64,000 nucleotides of DNA, taken from NCBI RefSeq assembly GCF_000730565.1, contig NZ_BBIQ01000002.1, positions 297,766 to 361,765 on the forward strand, read 5' to 3'. Made by a program: the position numbers and the translations under genes. Positions 36,431 to 45,570 of the stretch are shown one piece after another. Source of the stretch: Pseudomonas fulva NBRC 16637 = DSM 17717 (GTDB taxonomy: Bacteria > Pseudomonadota > Gammaproteobacteria > Pseudomonadales > Pseudomonadaceae). The notes beneath the pieces were generated by a model, which saw only the letters and a program-made list of their open reading frames with translations, ran no database searches and was not told the DNA's origin. How positions within the stretch are numbered: the first letter of the stretch is position 1; every line of letters starts with the position of its first letter.

Positions 36431-37738
36431 ATGATTCAGGAGCAGCGGCTCGTCCGCCTGATCACACTCAAGCTCATCCCTTTTCTGGTCCTGTTGTACC
36501 TGGTGGCCTATGTCGATCGCTCGGCGGTCGGCTTTGCCAAGCTGCACATGGGCGCCGACATTGGCCTGGGCGATGCTGCCTACGGCCTGGGCGCCGGGTT
36601 GTTCTTCATCGGCTATTTTCTGTTCGAAGTGCCCAGCAACCTGCTGCTGGACCGCTTTGGCGCACGCCGCTGGTTTGCGCGCATCTTGCTTACGTGGGGC
36701 GCCATCACCATTGGCATGGCATTCGTGACCGGGCCGAACGGCTTCTATGTGATGCGCTTTCTGCTAGGGGCAGCCGAGGCGGGGTTCTTTCCGGGGGTGC
36801 TGTACTACATCACTCAGTGGTACCCCGTGCGTCATCGCGGCAAAATTCTGGGTTTGTTCATCCTTTCCCAGCCGTTGGCGATGCTGGTCACAGGGCCGCT
36901 TTCCGGCGCATTGCTGGGTCTGGACGGCACCTATGGCCTGCACGGCTGGCAATGGCTGTTCATCTGCATCGGGACCCCTGCGGTGCTGTTGGCCTGGCCC
37001 ACCCTGCGCCTGCTGCCCGATGGCCCGGCCAAGGTACGCTGGCTCAGCGACGCGCAACGCACCTGGTTGCAGGAACAGCTGGCCGATGACCTGCGTGAAT
37101 ACGGCCAGACCCGCCACGGCAACCCGCTGCATGCACTCAAGGACAGCCGCGTGCTGCTGTTGGCGCTGTTCTACCTGCCCATGACCCTGAGCATCTACGG
37201 GCTCGGGTTGTGGCTGCCCACCTTGATCCACCAGTTCGGCGGCAGTGACTTGGTCACCGGTTTCGTGTCGGCGGTGCCCTACCTGTTCGGCATCATTGGT
37301 TTGCTGGTCGTGCCGCGCAGCTCGGACCGCCTCAACGACCGTTACGGTCATCTTGGCCTGCTGTATGCCCTGGCCGCAGCGGGGCTGTTCCTCAGCGCTT
37401 GGTTGAGCGTGCCGGCGTTGCAACTGGCGGCACTGTGCCTGGTGGCGTTCGCCTTGTTTTCGTGCACGGCGATCTTCTGGACCCTGCCTGGGCGATTCTT
37501 CTCCGGGGCCAGCGCTGCGGCCGGCATTGCCTTGATCAACTCGATCGGCAACCTGGGCGGCTACCTGGGCCCATTTGGCATCGGCGCCTTGAAAGAACAC
37601 ACAGGTCACCTGTCGTCCGGGCTGTATTTCCTGGCCCTGGTCACCCTGTTTGGGGTGCTGCTTACCGGGGTTGTCTACACCCGGCTGGAGCGCCGACAGC
37701 GTGATGCGGCCGCTCAAGTGGCCGGCGCCTCCCGATAA
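36431..37738 (+). CDS. MFS transporter, anion:cation symporter (ACS) family
   Basis: 435 residues and about 12 membrane helices. ACS features: KLIPFLVLLYLVAYVDRSAV in TM1, GYFLFEVPSNLLLDRFGARR in TM2-loop, GAAEAGFFPGVLYYITQWYP in TM4, and GNLGGYLGPFGIGALKEHTG late. The family carries sugar acids, phthalate and similar organic anions. As first gene of the rightward operon, it probably imports the sugar acid used by the dehydratase. Fragment order MFS, AraD1, dehydrogenase with 29 and 88 nt gaps fits one operon. Confidence 0.92.
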   Translation: MIQEQRLVRLITLKLIPFLVLLYLVAYVDRSAVGFAKLHMGADIGLGDAAYGLGAGLFFIGYFLFEVPSNLLLDRFGARRWFARILLTWGAITIGMAFVTGPNGFYVMRFLLGAAEAGFFPGVLYYITQWYPVRHRGKILGLFILSQPLAMLVTGPLSGALLGLDGTYGLHGWQWLFICIGTPAVLLAWPTLRLLPDGPAKVRWLSDAQRTWLQEQLADDLREYGQTRHGNPLHALKDSRVLLLALFYLPMTLSIYGLGLWLPTLIHQFGGSDLVTGFVSAVPYLFGIIGLLVVPRSSDRLNDRYGHLGLLYALAAAGLFLSAWLSVPALQLAALCLVAFALFSCTAIFWTLPGRFFSGASAAAGIALINSIGNLGGYLGPFGIGALKEHTGHLSSGLYFLALVTLFGVLLTGVVYTRLERRQRDAAAQVAGASR

Positions 37739-37767
37739 TTTTTCGCAACCGACAAGCGAGTACGACC

Positions 37768-38757
37768 ATGCGATTGATCCAATTTGAAACCGCCACCGGC
37801 CAGCGCCATGTCGGCGTGGTGGAAGGTGAGTACGTGTTGCGCGTATGTGGCACCGACACCACCCGCGAGCTGGCCCAGCAGGCCATTGCCGCTGGCCGGA
37901 CCCTGGCCGACCACGTGCAGGTATTGAGCCTGGGTGAGCGTCACGATTACCGGGCGCTGTTGGCCGAGGGCCGGGTGCTGCCGCCGCTGGATCACCCCGA
38001 TCCTGCCCATTGCCTGGTGACCGGCACTGGCCTGACCCACTTGGGTAGCGCCGCCACGCGCGACAAGATGCATCAGCAGCAGGCCCAGGACGCCGTGACC
38101 GACAGCATGCGCATGTTCCAATGGGGCATGGAAGGCGGCCGGCCACCTGCAGGGCAGGTGGGCGCACAGCCGGAATGGTTCTACAAGGGCGACGGTGCCA
38201 TCGTCGTGCGCCCGGGGGCAGACCTGCCGCTGCCGGCGTTCGCCGAGGATGCCGGAGAGGAGCCTGAGTTGGTCGGCCTGTACCTGATCGGCCCTGATGG
38301 CACGCCCTATCGCCTAGGCTACGCGCTGGGCAACGAGTTCTCCGACCATGTGATGGAGCGGCGTAACTACCTTTATCTGGCCCACTCGAAGCTGCGCGCC
38401 TGCAGTTTCGGACCGGAGCTACGGCTGGGTGCGCTGCCGGCGGACCTCGAAGGGACCAGCCGCATCCTGCGTGATGGCCAACCGGTATGGAGCAAGCCCT
38501 TTCTGTCGGGTGAGCAGAACATGTGCCACAGCTTCGAGAACCTGGAGTTCCATCACTTCAAATACGACCAGTTCCTGCGACCTGGCGATATTCATGTGCA
38601 CTACTTCGGCACTGCGACGCTGTCGTTCGCCGACGGCATCCAGGCTCAGCCCGGCGATACCTTCGAAATCAGCCTGCCGGCCTTCGGCGAGCCGCTGCGC
38701 AACGCCATTGCGCCAGCAGCCAAGCAGGTGCGGCCAGGGAGGGTGAAAAGCCTGTAA
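37768..38757 (+). CDS. AraD1/GguC-type FAH-superfamily enzyme, probable 2-keto-3-deoxy-pentonate dehydratase
   Basis: 329 residues. N-terminal MRLIQFETATGQRHVGVVEG, then TGTGLTHLGSAATRDKMHQQ, QPEWFYKGDGAIVVRPG, and the fumarylacetoacetate-hydrolase-like metal site region EDAGEEPELVGLYLIGPDG and LGYALGNEFSDHVMERRNYL. Placement between a pentonate-type dehydratase and a ketoglutaric semialdehyde dehydrogenase suggests it dehydrates the 2-keto-3-deoxy acid. The alternative is an aldolase or hydrolase role; the family has few tested members. Confidence 0.85.
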   Translation: MRLIQFETATGQRHVGVVEGEYVLRVCGTDTTRELAQQAIAAGRTLADHVQVLSLGERHDYRALLAEGRVLPPLDHPDPAHCLVTGTGLTHLGSAATRDKMHQQQAQDAVTDSMRMFQWGMEGGRPPAGQVGAQPEWFYKGDGAIVVRPGADLPLPAFAEDAGEEPELVGLYLIGPDGTPYRLGYALGNEFSDHVMERRNYLYLAHSKLRACSFGPELRLGALPADLEGTSRILRDGQPVWSKPFLSGEQNMCHSFENLEFHHFKYDQFLRPGDIHVHYFGTATLSFADGIQAQPGDTFEISLPAFGEPLRNAIAPAAKQVRPGRVKSL

Positions 38758-38845
38758 GCCCACCTCTGTCATTCAGAGTACGTGCCCCGTGGCCCAAGGA
38801 AGCGGTCACGTGCGGCCACTTCAATTTCTTAATTCAGGAGTCATC

Positions 38846-40420
38846 ATGACTGGAAGCAATTTCATTGGCGGCCAACGCAGCGCCGCGGGCAGCGTGCGCC
38901 TGCACAGCCTCGATGCCTGCACCGGGGAGGCCCTGCCGGTCACCTTCAGCCAGGCTACCCCCGAAGAAGTGGACGCAGCAGCCCAGGCCGCCGAAGCCGC
39001 TTTCCCCGCATACAGTGCCCTGGCGCCCGAGCGCCGCGCGCAGTTTCTCGACGCTATTGCCGATCAGCTCGATGCATTGGACGACACCTTCGTCGCCACC
39101 GTATGCCGAGAAACCGCCTTGCCAGCAGGGCGTATCCAAGGCGAGCGTGCCCGCACCAGCAACCAGATGCGCCAATTCGCCAAGGTGCTGCGGCGCGGCG
39201 ACTTTCTTGGCGCCCGCATCGATCGCGCACAACCCCAACGCCAGCCGCTGCCACGGCCTGACCTGCGTCAGTACCGCACCGGCCTGGGTCCGGTGGCGGT
39301 ATTCGGCGCCAGCAATTTTCCCTTGGCCTTTTCCACGGCCGGTGGCGACACCGCCGCTGCGCTGGCGGCAGGGTGCCCGGTGGTGGTCAAGGCGCACAGC
39401 GGGCACATGGCCACGGCCGAGTGGGTCGGCGAAGCCATCGAGCGGGCCGCTGTGGCGACCGGTATGCCCGCTGGCGTGTTCAACATGATCTACGGTGGGG
39501 GGGTAGGTGAGGCCTTGGTGCGCCATCCGATGATTCAAGCCGTAGGCTTTACTGGCTCGCTCAAAGGTGGGCGTGCCCTGTGCGACATGGCGGCTGCTCG
39601 TGCGCAGCCGATACCGGTGTTTGCCGAAATGAGCAGCATCAACCCGGTGCTGGTGCTGCCAGGTGCGCTGCAAGCGCGTGGCGCACAGATCGCCCGGGAG
39701 CTGGCCAACTCGGTGGTGATGGGGTGTGGGCAGTTTTGCACCAACCCGGGGCTGGTCATCGGTATCGCTGGCCAAGCCTTCAGCGACTTCCTGGCGCAAT
39801 TAGGCGCGCACCTGGGTGACGAGCCTAGCCAGACCATGCTCAATGCCGGAACCCTGCGCAGCTATTGCGCCGGCGTCCAGCGCCTGCACCAGCACCCAGG
39901 GATACGCCACCTGGCCGGGTCCGCACAGGAAGGCAACCAAGCCCAGCCCCAGTTGTTCATGGCGCAGGCGAGCCTTTTGTTGCAGGGCGATGAAGTGCTT
40001 CAGGAAGAAGTGTTCGGACCTACCACGGTCGCCATCGAAGTGGCTGACGAAGCCGAACTGCGCCGGGCCCTCGAAGCGCTGCAGGGGCAACTGACGGCCA
40101 CGTTGGTCGCTGAGGCTGAAGATATCCAGCGCTTCGCCGCGCTGGTACCGGTGTTGCAGCGCAAGGCCGGGCGCCTGCTGGTCAATGGCTACCCGACTGG
40201 CGTCGAAGTGTGCGAGGCGATGGTGCACGGCGGGCCTTACCCCGCTACATCCGATGCGCGCGGTACTTCCGTAGGCACCCTGGCTATCGACCGCTTCCTG
40301 CGGCCCGTCTGCTTTCAAGACTATCCGGAGGCGCTGCTGCCCGACGCCCTCAAGGACGCCAACCCGCTGGGCCTGCTGCGCCTGATCGACGGGCAGCATA
40401 GCCGCGAGGCGCTTGCATGA
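38846..40420 (+). CDS. 2,5-dioxovalerate (alpha-ketoglutaric semialdehyde) dehydrogenase
   Basis: 524 residues of the aldehyde dehydrogenase superfamily, from ATG 38846 after AGGAG. Seen: FGASNFPLAFSTAGGDTAAA, cofactor loop VGFTGSLKGGRAL, catalytic Glu in VFAEMSSINPVLV and nucleophile Cys in GCGQFCTNPGLVIG. EMSSINP and the QFCTNPG context are typical of KGSADH enzymes, which oxidise alpha-ketoglutaric semialdehyde to 2-oxoglutarate. It finishes the non-phosphorylative sugar-acid route begun by the neighbouring genes. Confidence 0.9.
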   Translation: MTGSNFIGGQRSAAGSVRLHSLDACTGEALPVTFSQATPEEVDAAAQAAEAAFPAYSALAPERRAQFLDAIADQLDALDDTFVATVCRETALPAGRIQGERARTSNQMRQFAKVLRRGDFLGARIDRAQPQRQPLPRPDLRQYRTGLGPVAVFGASNFPLAFSTAGGDTAAALAAGCPVVVKAHSGHMATAEWVGEAIERAAVATGMPAGVFNMIYGGGVGEALVRHPMIQAVGFTGSLKGGRALCDMAAARAQPIPVFAEMSSINPVLVLPGALQARGAQIARELANSVVMGCGQFCTNPGLVIGIAGQAFSDFLAQLGAHLGDEPSQTMLNAGTLRSYCAGVQRLHQHPGIRHLAGSAQEGNQAQPQLFMAQASLLLQGDEVLQEEVFGPTTVAIEVADEAELRRALEALQGQLTATLVAEAEDIQRFAALVPVLQRKAGRLLVNGYPTGVEVCEAMVHGGPYPATSDARGTSVGTLAIDRFLRPVCFQDYPEALLPDALKDANPLGLLRLIDGQHSREALA

Positions 40421-40450
40421 AGGCTTGACGGTACTGGTACCTGAGTGTGT

Positions 40451-40474
40451 GCCGTCTGGTGAGGGTCAGGCGGC
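40451..40474. terminator. Stem-loop between convergent genes
   Basis: GCCGTCTG and CAGGCGGC form an 8-bp stem (one G-T pair) around GTGAGGGT, midway between the dehydrogenase stop and the ATPase stop. Possible bidirectional terminator, though T runs are poor. Confidence 0.4.
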
Positions 40475-40494
40475 GCTTGCTTGATGAACCCCAT

Positions 40495-41658
40495 TCAGTC
40501 AGTCCACCGCCACAGCGGCTCGTCCAGCAGGCCCACGTCTTTGAGTTGCGTCTTGCCTTGCACCTTGTCCAGGGCTAGCAGGTTGCAATCCTCACATTGG
40601 CTGAGGGCTTCGATCAATGGCGCGCTGTGCGACACGACCCACACCTGGCTGTGCTCGGACGCGCGAATGATCAGCCGGGCCAAGGCCGGCAGCAAGGCTA
40701 CATGCAGACTGGTCTCCGGCTCATTGAGCACCATCAGGGCCGGTGGCCTGGGCGTCAGCAGGGCGGTCATCAGCAGAAGATAGCGTAAGGTCCCATCCGA
40801 AAGTTCTGCGCAGGTCAATGGCCTGAGCAATCCATGCTGGAGCAGCCGTACGCAGAATAGCCCGCCAGGGGGAGCATCGATGTCCAGGCGGCTGCCGGGG
40901 AACGCGTCCTCCAGCGCGGCATTGAGGCCTTCCACGTCACCGATTTCAATGATGGTCTGCAAGGCGGGGGCAAGGTTACGCCCGTCATGATGCAGCACTG
41001 GCGAGCGGGTGCCCAATTGGGGCTGGCGGCAGGGTGCATCCCGATCGATCCGAAAGTGATCGTAAAAACGCCAACTGTTGATGAAGGCGCGCAACTGCCC
41101 GATTTCCGGTGCCTGCCGTGGGCGGCCCACCACACTGAAGAAGCTTTCGCTACTGTCGGCATGCTGATCAAGTATTGTCCAGGCGTTACCTTCACGAGCC
41201 TTCACCAACGCATTCTTGCGCTCGACCAGCGCCGAGGCAGGTCGGTAAGCCCCACCTGCCCAGATGGTCTCACTTTTGATTTCCGGATCGAGGATGAAGG
41301 CTGAGGGGTAAGCCAGGGGGATGGGCAACCCCAAGGAGATGGCGAATCCGTAATCCTCGGTGGCAAAGCCCAGCCGCAGGCGACGGGCATCGCGCGGGTG
41401 CTGCCCCTGGATCGGCACTTCACCGCGCATCATGCGTGCACTCGGTTCCGGGCCCGCCCACCAGGTCGAGTCCAGCCCACCTTCGCGGGCGAGTGCCTGG
41501 ATGACCCCGCCCTGTGCCGTTTCGGCCAGCAGGCGCAGCGCTTTGTACAGATTCGACTTGCCGCTGCCGTTGGCTCCGGTTACCACGTTGAGCTGGCCCA
41601 GTGGCAGGACAAGGTGATTGATGGAGCGATAATTGCTGATGGCCAGGGTAGTGAGCAT
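40495..41658 (-). CDS. AAA-family ATPase (RecF/OLD-like, DUF-type)
   Basis: 387 residues: LAISNYRSINHLVLPLGQLN start, Walker A GANGSGKSNLYKALRLL, ABC-type signature ELSDGTLRYLLLMTALL, Walker B LMVLNEPETSLH and switch His in VVSHSAPLIEALS. Single-gene ATPases of this shape are chromosomal SMC/RecF-like proteins with unknown partners. No nuclease (TOPRIM) domain or neighbouring toxin is visible, so a defence role is not supported. Stands alone on the minus strand. Confidence 0.85.
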   Translation of the reverse strand: MLTTLAISNYRSINHLVLPLGQLNVVTGANGSGKSNLYKALRLLAETAQGGVIQALAREGGLDSTWWAGPEPSARMMRGEVPIQGQHPRDARRLRLGFATEDYGFAISLGLPIPLAYPSAFILDPEIKSETIWAGGAYRPASALVERKNALVKAREGNAWTILDQHADSSESFFSVVGRPRQAPEIGQLRAFINSWRFYDHFRIDRDAPCRQPQLGTRSPVLHHDGRNLAPALQTIIEIGDVEGLNAALEDAFPGSRLDIDAPPGGLFCVRLLQHGLLRPLTCAELSDGTLRYLLLMTALLTPRPPALMVLNEPETSLHVALLPALARLIIRASEHSQVWVVSHSAPLIEALSQCEDCNLLALDKVQGKTQLKDVGLLDEPLWRWTD

Positions 41659-41765
41659 GGCGTTCTTCCCATCGACGATGGTGCAAGTTTGGCCTCAATC
41701 AAGCACCGAGGCCAACCCTTGCCCATGTCGACCAGCCGACGCGGGCCAATCGCTGACGGCGATGG

Positions 41766-42152
41766 CTAGATCCACAGATCATTAGGCGCCGTGCGCTCAC
41801 CGCCCTCATGGCCAGTGTTGAGGACGCCACATGGCTCGATCATCAGCAGCTTGGCCTCGCCCTCGGCCGCTGTTCGATGCTGTACACCCCGCGGCACCAC
41901 GAACAACTCGCCGGGCGCTACATGGACGCTGCGTTGCGGCAGGTCGATGCGCAGCGTCCCTTCGAGTACCAGAAAGGCTTCATCGGTTTCCGGGTGCGCA
42001 TGCCAGATGAATTCCCCTTCGATGCGTACAACCTTGAACTGGTAGTCGTTCATCTGTGCAACAACCCTGGGGCTCCATTGGCTGTCGATCATCGACGCTT
42101 TCTGGTTCAGGTTTATCGGATGGGGCTGAGTGTGTTGACTGGATTCGTACAT
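41766..42152 (-). CDS. Cupin-domain protein
   Basis: 127 residues. Cupin motif 1 FIWHAHPETDEAFLVLEGTLRI with His, His and Glu ligands and motif 2 PGELFVVPRGVQHRTAAEGE. ATG 42152 follows AGGAGTAACC. It is 29 nt after the AraC-family gene on the same strand, so probably co-transcribed. Substrate unknown; such small cupins often bind or isomerise metabolites. Confidence 0.88.
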   Translation of the reverse strand: MYESSQHTQPHPINLNQKASMIDSQWSPRVVAQMNDYQFKVVRIEGEFIWHAHPETDEAFLVLEGTLRIDLPQRSVHVAPGELFVVPRGVQHRTAAEGEAKLLMIEPCGVLNTGHEGGERTAPNDLWI

Positions 42153-42181
42153 GGTGGTTACTCCTGGTTGGAGCACGCAGC

Positions 42182-43048
42182 CTATTGCAGCTCAGTGTCT
42201 GCATGCTTGTACGATCCTGCACGTTGCTGCCCTGGCCGCAGGCGTTCGAGCCAGCGTAGCGGCGACACCCCATAACTGCGGGTGAAGTGTCGGGTCATGT
42301 GGCTCTGATCGTGAAAGCCTGCCGCCAAGGCAGCGTCGACCAGGGTGAAGCCATCGAGCAACAACCGACGCACATTGTCCAGTCGCCTCAGGGTGACGAA
42401 GCGATAAGGGCTGGTGCCGTACAGGGCCCGAAAGTCCCGAGACAGGCTCCATTGCTCACGGCCGCTGGCGTGCTCGAGCATCTCCAGGGTGATGCCCAGG
42501 TGCAGGTGCTCCAGAATGAACGCCTTGGCGCGTTCGGCGGACCGGTAATCCAGGCGCTTGCGCCCGCGTGGCTTGCCCGCGACAGCGCGCAGCGCCATGG
42601 CCAGGTCATAGATGGCGTCTTGCTCTTCCAGCTGCTCGAGGGAATGGTCCACAGCCTGCACAAACGGTTCGCTAGCATGGAACAGGCGCGGGTCACTGGA
42701 AAGCCCGCCAGGCACGAACGGTAGCGGCTGCCCGCCCAGTGCGGCCTGAATCAGCGCAGGGTCGATGTAGGCCATGCGGTAGCGAAAACCTGCCTCGGTG
42801 CCGGCCATGCCGTCGTGCAATTCATCGGGGTGCAACACCAGCGTGTTGCCCGCAATGCCGTGGCACAACGAGCCTTTGTAATGAAAGCTCTGTACCCCGG
42901 CCAAGGTACGGCCGACGGAGTAGGTGTCATGCCGATGAGGATCATAGCCATGACTACCGAACCACGCTTCGATCCGCTCGACAGCCCCATGTTGCTGGCT
43001 GCGGATGACCCAGTCCGAAACCGGGGGCATGTTGGACGAACGTTTCAT
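42182..43048 (-). CDS. AraC-family transcriptional regulator
   Basis: 288 residues. N-terminal cupin-like sensor (WFGSHGYDPHRHDTYSVGRT, GNTLVLHPDELHDG) and C-terminal double HTH (ITLEMLEHASGREQWSLSRD, FRALYGTSPYRFV, LVDAALAAGFHDQSHMTRHF). Its layout is that of AraC regulators with a PHRHD-type ligand pocket. It likely controls the small cupin gene behind it and perhaps itself. Diverges from a DUF2986 gene. Confidence 0.9.
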   Translation of the reverse strand: MKRSSNMPPVSDWVIRSQQHGAVERIEAWFGSHGYDPHRHDTYSVGRTLAGVQSFHYKGSLCHGIAGNTLVLHPDELHDGMAGTEAGFRYRMAYIDPALIQAALGGQPLPFVPGGLSSDPRLFHASEPFVQAVDHSLEQLEEQDAIYDLAMALRAVAGKPRGRKRLDYRSAERAKAFILEHLHLGITLEMLEHASGREQWSLSRDFRALYGTSPYRFVTLRRLDNVRRLLLDGFTLVDAALAAGFHDQSHMTRHFTRSYGVSPLRWLERLRPGQQRAGSYKHADTELQ

Positions 43049-43126
43049 GGCACAGGCCCCGGCGGTTCACGGAAAGGAAAGACAACGCGCTATCATAAGC
43101 CCCAATCCACCTCACCAGAACCCACC

Positions 43127-43297
43127 ATGAACCGTCAGAAGAAAATCAAGCAACTGCTCAAGGCACACGCCAAGAAGGCCAGCGCCAAGCTGGCACCGCG
43201 CAGTACCAAGCCCAAGTACATCAGCAAGGCCGATCGCGAGAAGCTGGCGCTGCAAGCGGCCGCGGATGCCGCAGCGCAGCGCGATTCGCAGGCCTGA
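43127..43297 (+). CDS. DUF2986-type small basic protein
   Basis: 56 residues: MNRQKKIKQLLKAHAKKASA, KLAPRSTKPKYISKADREKL and an alanine-rich tail. Lysine-rich and helical; the YISKADREKL motif is typical of this small family. Function unknown. ATG 43127 is the start that gives the family N-terminus; a longer frame beginning at 42815 runs through the AraC gene and is rejected. Confidence 0.82.
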   Translation: MNRQKKIKQLLKAHAKKASAKLAPRSTKPKYISKADREKLALQAAADAAAQRDSQA

Positions 43298-43300
43298 ACC

Positions 43301-43807
43301 TCAGGCGTCTGACAGGGTTTCTTCCTGCTTGTAGATCCTGAAGCCGCGCGCCTGGTAATTGCCCAGCGCGGCAGGGTGATCCAGGGTGCAGGTATGCACC
43401 CATACACGCTGCGTGCCGGGCCAAGCCCAGGCGCTACGCACCGCCTGGCTCAACAGCGGACCGCCAAAGCCTGCGCCCAGAAATTGCGGGGCCAAGCCGA
43501 AGTAGCGGATCTCGGCGTTGCTCCCGTCAGGGCGATACAGTTCGTAATAACCGGCAATGGCGCCCCGGTGATAAGCCACCCAGGTGCGGTGAGCTTCCTG
43601 CTCGACCTGCGCCTGCCACTGCGCCTCGCTCCAGGCGTCCAGGTCGCCCCACGACCAGGGCGTGCCGACCAACGTGTACAGAAAGCGGTTGAAGGCAGGT
43701 TGTGGCACCTCGCATTCGACGATATGCAAATCCGGGCGCTGGGGCTTTTCCACCAGTTCGTCTGGCGAGGTCATTTCAAGGTAGTACGTGGTGCAGGGTG
43801 TTTGCAT
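43301..43807 (-). CDS. GNAT-family N-acetyltransferase
   Basis: 168 residues. Acetyl-CoA site in IRYFGLAPQFLGAGFGGPLL (R/Q-x-x-G-x-G/A-like) and a late beta-strand VWVHTCTLDHPAALGNYQARGF. N-terminus TTYYLEMTSPDELVEKP. Substrate unknown. Ends 3 nt from the convergent DUF2986 gene, so their transcripts meet tail to tail. Confidence 0.88.
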   Translation of the reverse strand: MQTPCTTYYLEMTSPDELVEKPQRPDLHIVECEVPQPAFNRFLYTLVGTPWSWGDLDAWSEAQWQAQVEQEAHRTWVAYHRGAIAGYYELYRPDGSNAEIRYFGLAPQFLGAGFGGPLLSQAVRSAWAWPGTQRVWVHTCTLDHPAALGNYQARGFRIYKQEETLSDA

Positions 43808-44029
43808 CGTTCATCTCGCGTCATCCACTGAACAACTTGCCAGCATGCCTGTGGCTTAGCGCCTTTGCCACCTGCGGATGGGATCACGACAGGCGTGCTG
43901 GGTTGGCAAGCGGTCGACTGTCGTTGTTGCAAACGCTGGTTTGGCGCAGAACGCCGTCAAAAGCTTCCGATTGAACGTTTCAGCGCGCAGGTACGTCGGT
44001 ATTTATAGTCTTTTGCTTTGGAGGTTTGC

Positions 44030-45091
44030 ATGAAATATCGCGCACTCGGCAACACCGGTCTGTTGGTTTCGGAGCTGGTCATTGGCACGGTGCCTTTCGG
44101 CGGACGAGGCTCGTTCGAGAAAACCGGCAGCGTCGATGTGGACCTGGCCAAGCGCATGTTCGCGGCCGCGTTCGACGCCGGGGTCAACCTGGTGGACACC
44201 GCCGACCTGTATTCACATGGGCTGGCCGAGGAAATCGTCGGCAAGGCCTTGGGCGAGCGTCGCCAGTCGATCATCCTGGCCAGCAAGGCGCGCAGCCCGA
44301 TGAGCGACAACCCCAACGACAGCGGCGCTTCGCGCTACCACCTGATTCGCGCATGCGAGGCCAGCTTGAAGCGCCTGGGGACCGACCATATCGACTTGTA
44401 TCAGATCCACAATTGGGACGGCGTGACGCCAGTGGAGGAGACCCTGGCAGCACTGGATCATCTGGTGCAAAGCGGCAAGATCCGTTACTTCGGTACGTCC
44501 AACTACACTGCCTGGCAAATGATGAAAACCCTGGGCAGCGCGCAATTGAACGGCTGGCAACAGCCTGTTTCACAGCAGATCTACTACACGCCCGAATCGC
44601 GTGAGGCCGAGTACGAGTTGCTGCCGATGGCGATTGACCAAGGCTTTGCCACACTGGTCTGGGGCCCGCTGGGTGAAGGCCTGTTGACCGGCAAGGTCCG
44701 TCGTGGCCAGCAGACGCCCAAGGGCACACGTCAGGGCAATGACTGGCCGGAACCCTACGTGCACGATCGTGAGCGCGCCTACGACATCATCGAGACCTTG
44801 ATCGCGGTCGGCGAACGCCACGGTTGCTCGCCGTCACGCGTCTGCCTGGCCTGGCTGAAGGATCGCCCGGGTATTACCAGCGTGATTACCGCTGGCCGCA
44901 CCCTTGATCAACTGCAAGACAATCTGCAGGCGGCAGACCTTGTATTGACGCAAGAGGACCTGAAGCAGATCGAACAGGCCACACGCATCGCGCCGCAGTA
45001 CCCCTACTGGCACCGCATTGCCGCTGGCATGGACCGCATCGATCCTGCTGAAGCGCCGTTCATCGAGCTGTACCGAGAGACCATGAAGTAG
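44030..45091 (+). CDS. Aldo/keto reductase
   Basis: 353 residues of the AKR superfamily (YajO/Tas-like): MKYRALGNTGLLVSELVIGT, catalytic Asp and Tyr in VDTADLYSHG, Lys in ILASKARSP, His in LYQIHNWDG, and NADPH region ITSVITAGRTLDQLQDN. ATG 44030 with GGAGG five bases upstream; the TTG at 44018 is not needed. Reduces aldehydes or ketones; natural substrate unknown. Lone gene; bases 43808-44029 hold no gene. Confidence 0.92.
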   Translation: MKYRALGNTGLLVSELVIGTVPFGGRGSFEKTGSVDVDLAKRMFAAAFDAGVNLVDTADLYSHGLAEEIVGKALGERRQSIILASKARSPMSDNPNDSGASRYHLIRACEASLKRLGTDHIDLYQIHNWDGVTPVEETLAALDHLVQSGKIRYFGTSNYTAWQMMKTLGSAQLNGWQQPVSQQIYYTPESREAEYELLPMAIDQGFATLVWGPLGEGLLTGKVRRGQQTPKGTRQGNDWPEPYVHDRERAYDIIETLIAVGERHGCSPSRVCLAWLKDRPGITSVITAGRTLDQLQDNLQAADLVLTQEDLKQIEQATRIAPQYPYWHRIAAGMDRIDPAEAPFIELYRETMK

Positions 45092-45210
45092 TCTGCGCCG
45101 CCGGATACCGGGTCGTCTTGCCTGCTTGGCGAGGCGATCTCGGTAGTTGTGTGAATTATTTCCTGTCTCACCGGTCAAGTAATGAGTCCCCAACCTAGAC
45201 CGAGGTGCTC

Positions 45211-45435
45211 ATGCACGCCTTCACTGTTCGCTACTCGCTCAATGGCAATTCGACCGACCATACTTTTGAGTTGGACCAGCCTGAGCTGGCCCTGCACGAG
45301 GCCGCCTGGCACCTGATCGTGCTGCACTTTGGCGACGGCGAGAACAGCCTGGTGATGCCTTCGGCCGACGCCACGCCCAATGAGATCCTGGCGCAGGCCG
45401 AGGTATTGGGGTTGACGGACATCGTGGTGGCCTAA
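45211..45435 (+). CDS. Conserved small hypothetical protein
   Basis: 74 residues: MHAFTVRYSLNGNSTDHTFE, LDQPELALHEAAWHLIVLHF, GDGENSLVMPSADATPNEIL. Compact alpha/beta composition, acidic. GAGG lies 5 nt before ATG 45211. It looks like a small conserved pseudomonad protein; no function known to me. Confidence 0.75.
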   Translation: MHAFTVRYSLNGNSTDHTFELDQPELALHEAAWHLIVLHFGDGENSLVMPSADATPNEILAQAEVLGLTDIVVA

Positions 45436-45484
45436 GTAGCTGGCTAGTGGGCTCAAGGCGGTACTGGCTTAATCCCAGGAGGGA

Positions 45485-45509
45485 GCGGCCGGTCCGGCGC
45501 CCCGGCAAG
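45485..45509. repeat. 25-nt dispersed repeat (copy A), REP-like
   Basis: Begins GCGGCCGGTCCGGCGC and ends CCCGGCAAG, then GACGGCTCCTAC. A copy with one mismatch sits at 50781-50805. GC-rich, intergenic and close to CGGCTCCTAC, which resembles Pseudomonas REP element ends. Confidence 0.5.
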
Positions 45510-45570
45510 ACGGCTCCTACACGAGATGTGCAGGGCTTGAAAGAGCGCGCAAGGTACTCAGCACCCTAAG

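Noticed and set aside
36764..38167. Minus-strand open frame of 467 codons opposite the ACS transporter and AraD1 genes
   Set aside because: Spans two well-supported plus-strand genes and their gap, with Arg/Gln-rich shadow composition.
40495..41658. Anti-phage OLD/Gabija-like ATPase
   Set aside because: Only an ABC-type ATPase is visible; no TOPRIM nuclease, helicase partner or adjacent toxin supports a defence system.
43702..43974. Plus-strand open frame upstream of the aldo/keto reductase
   Set aside because: Starts inside the acetyltransferase gene on the opposite strand and lacks a ribosome site.
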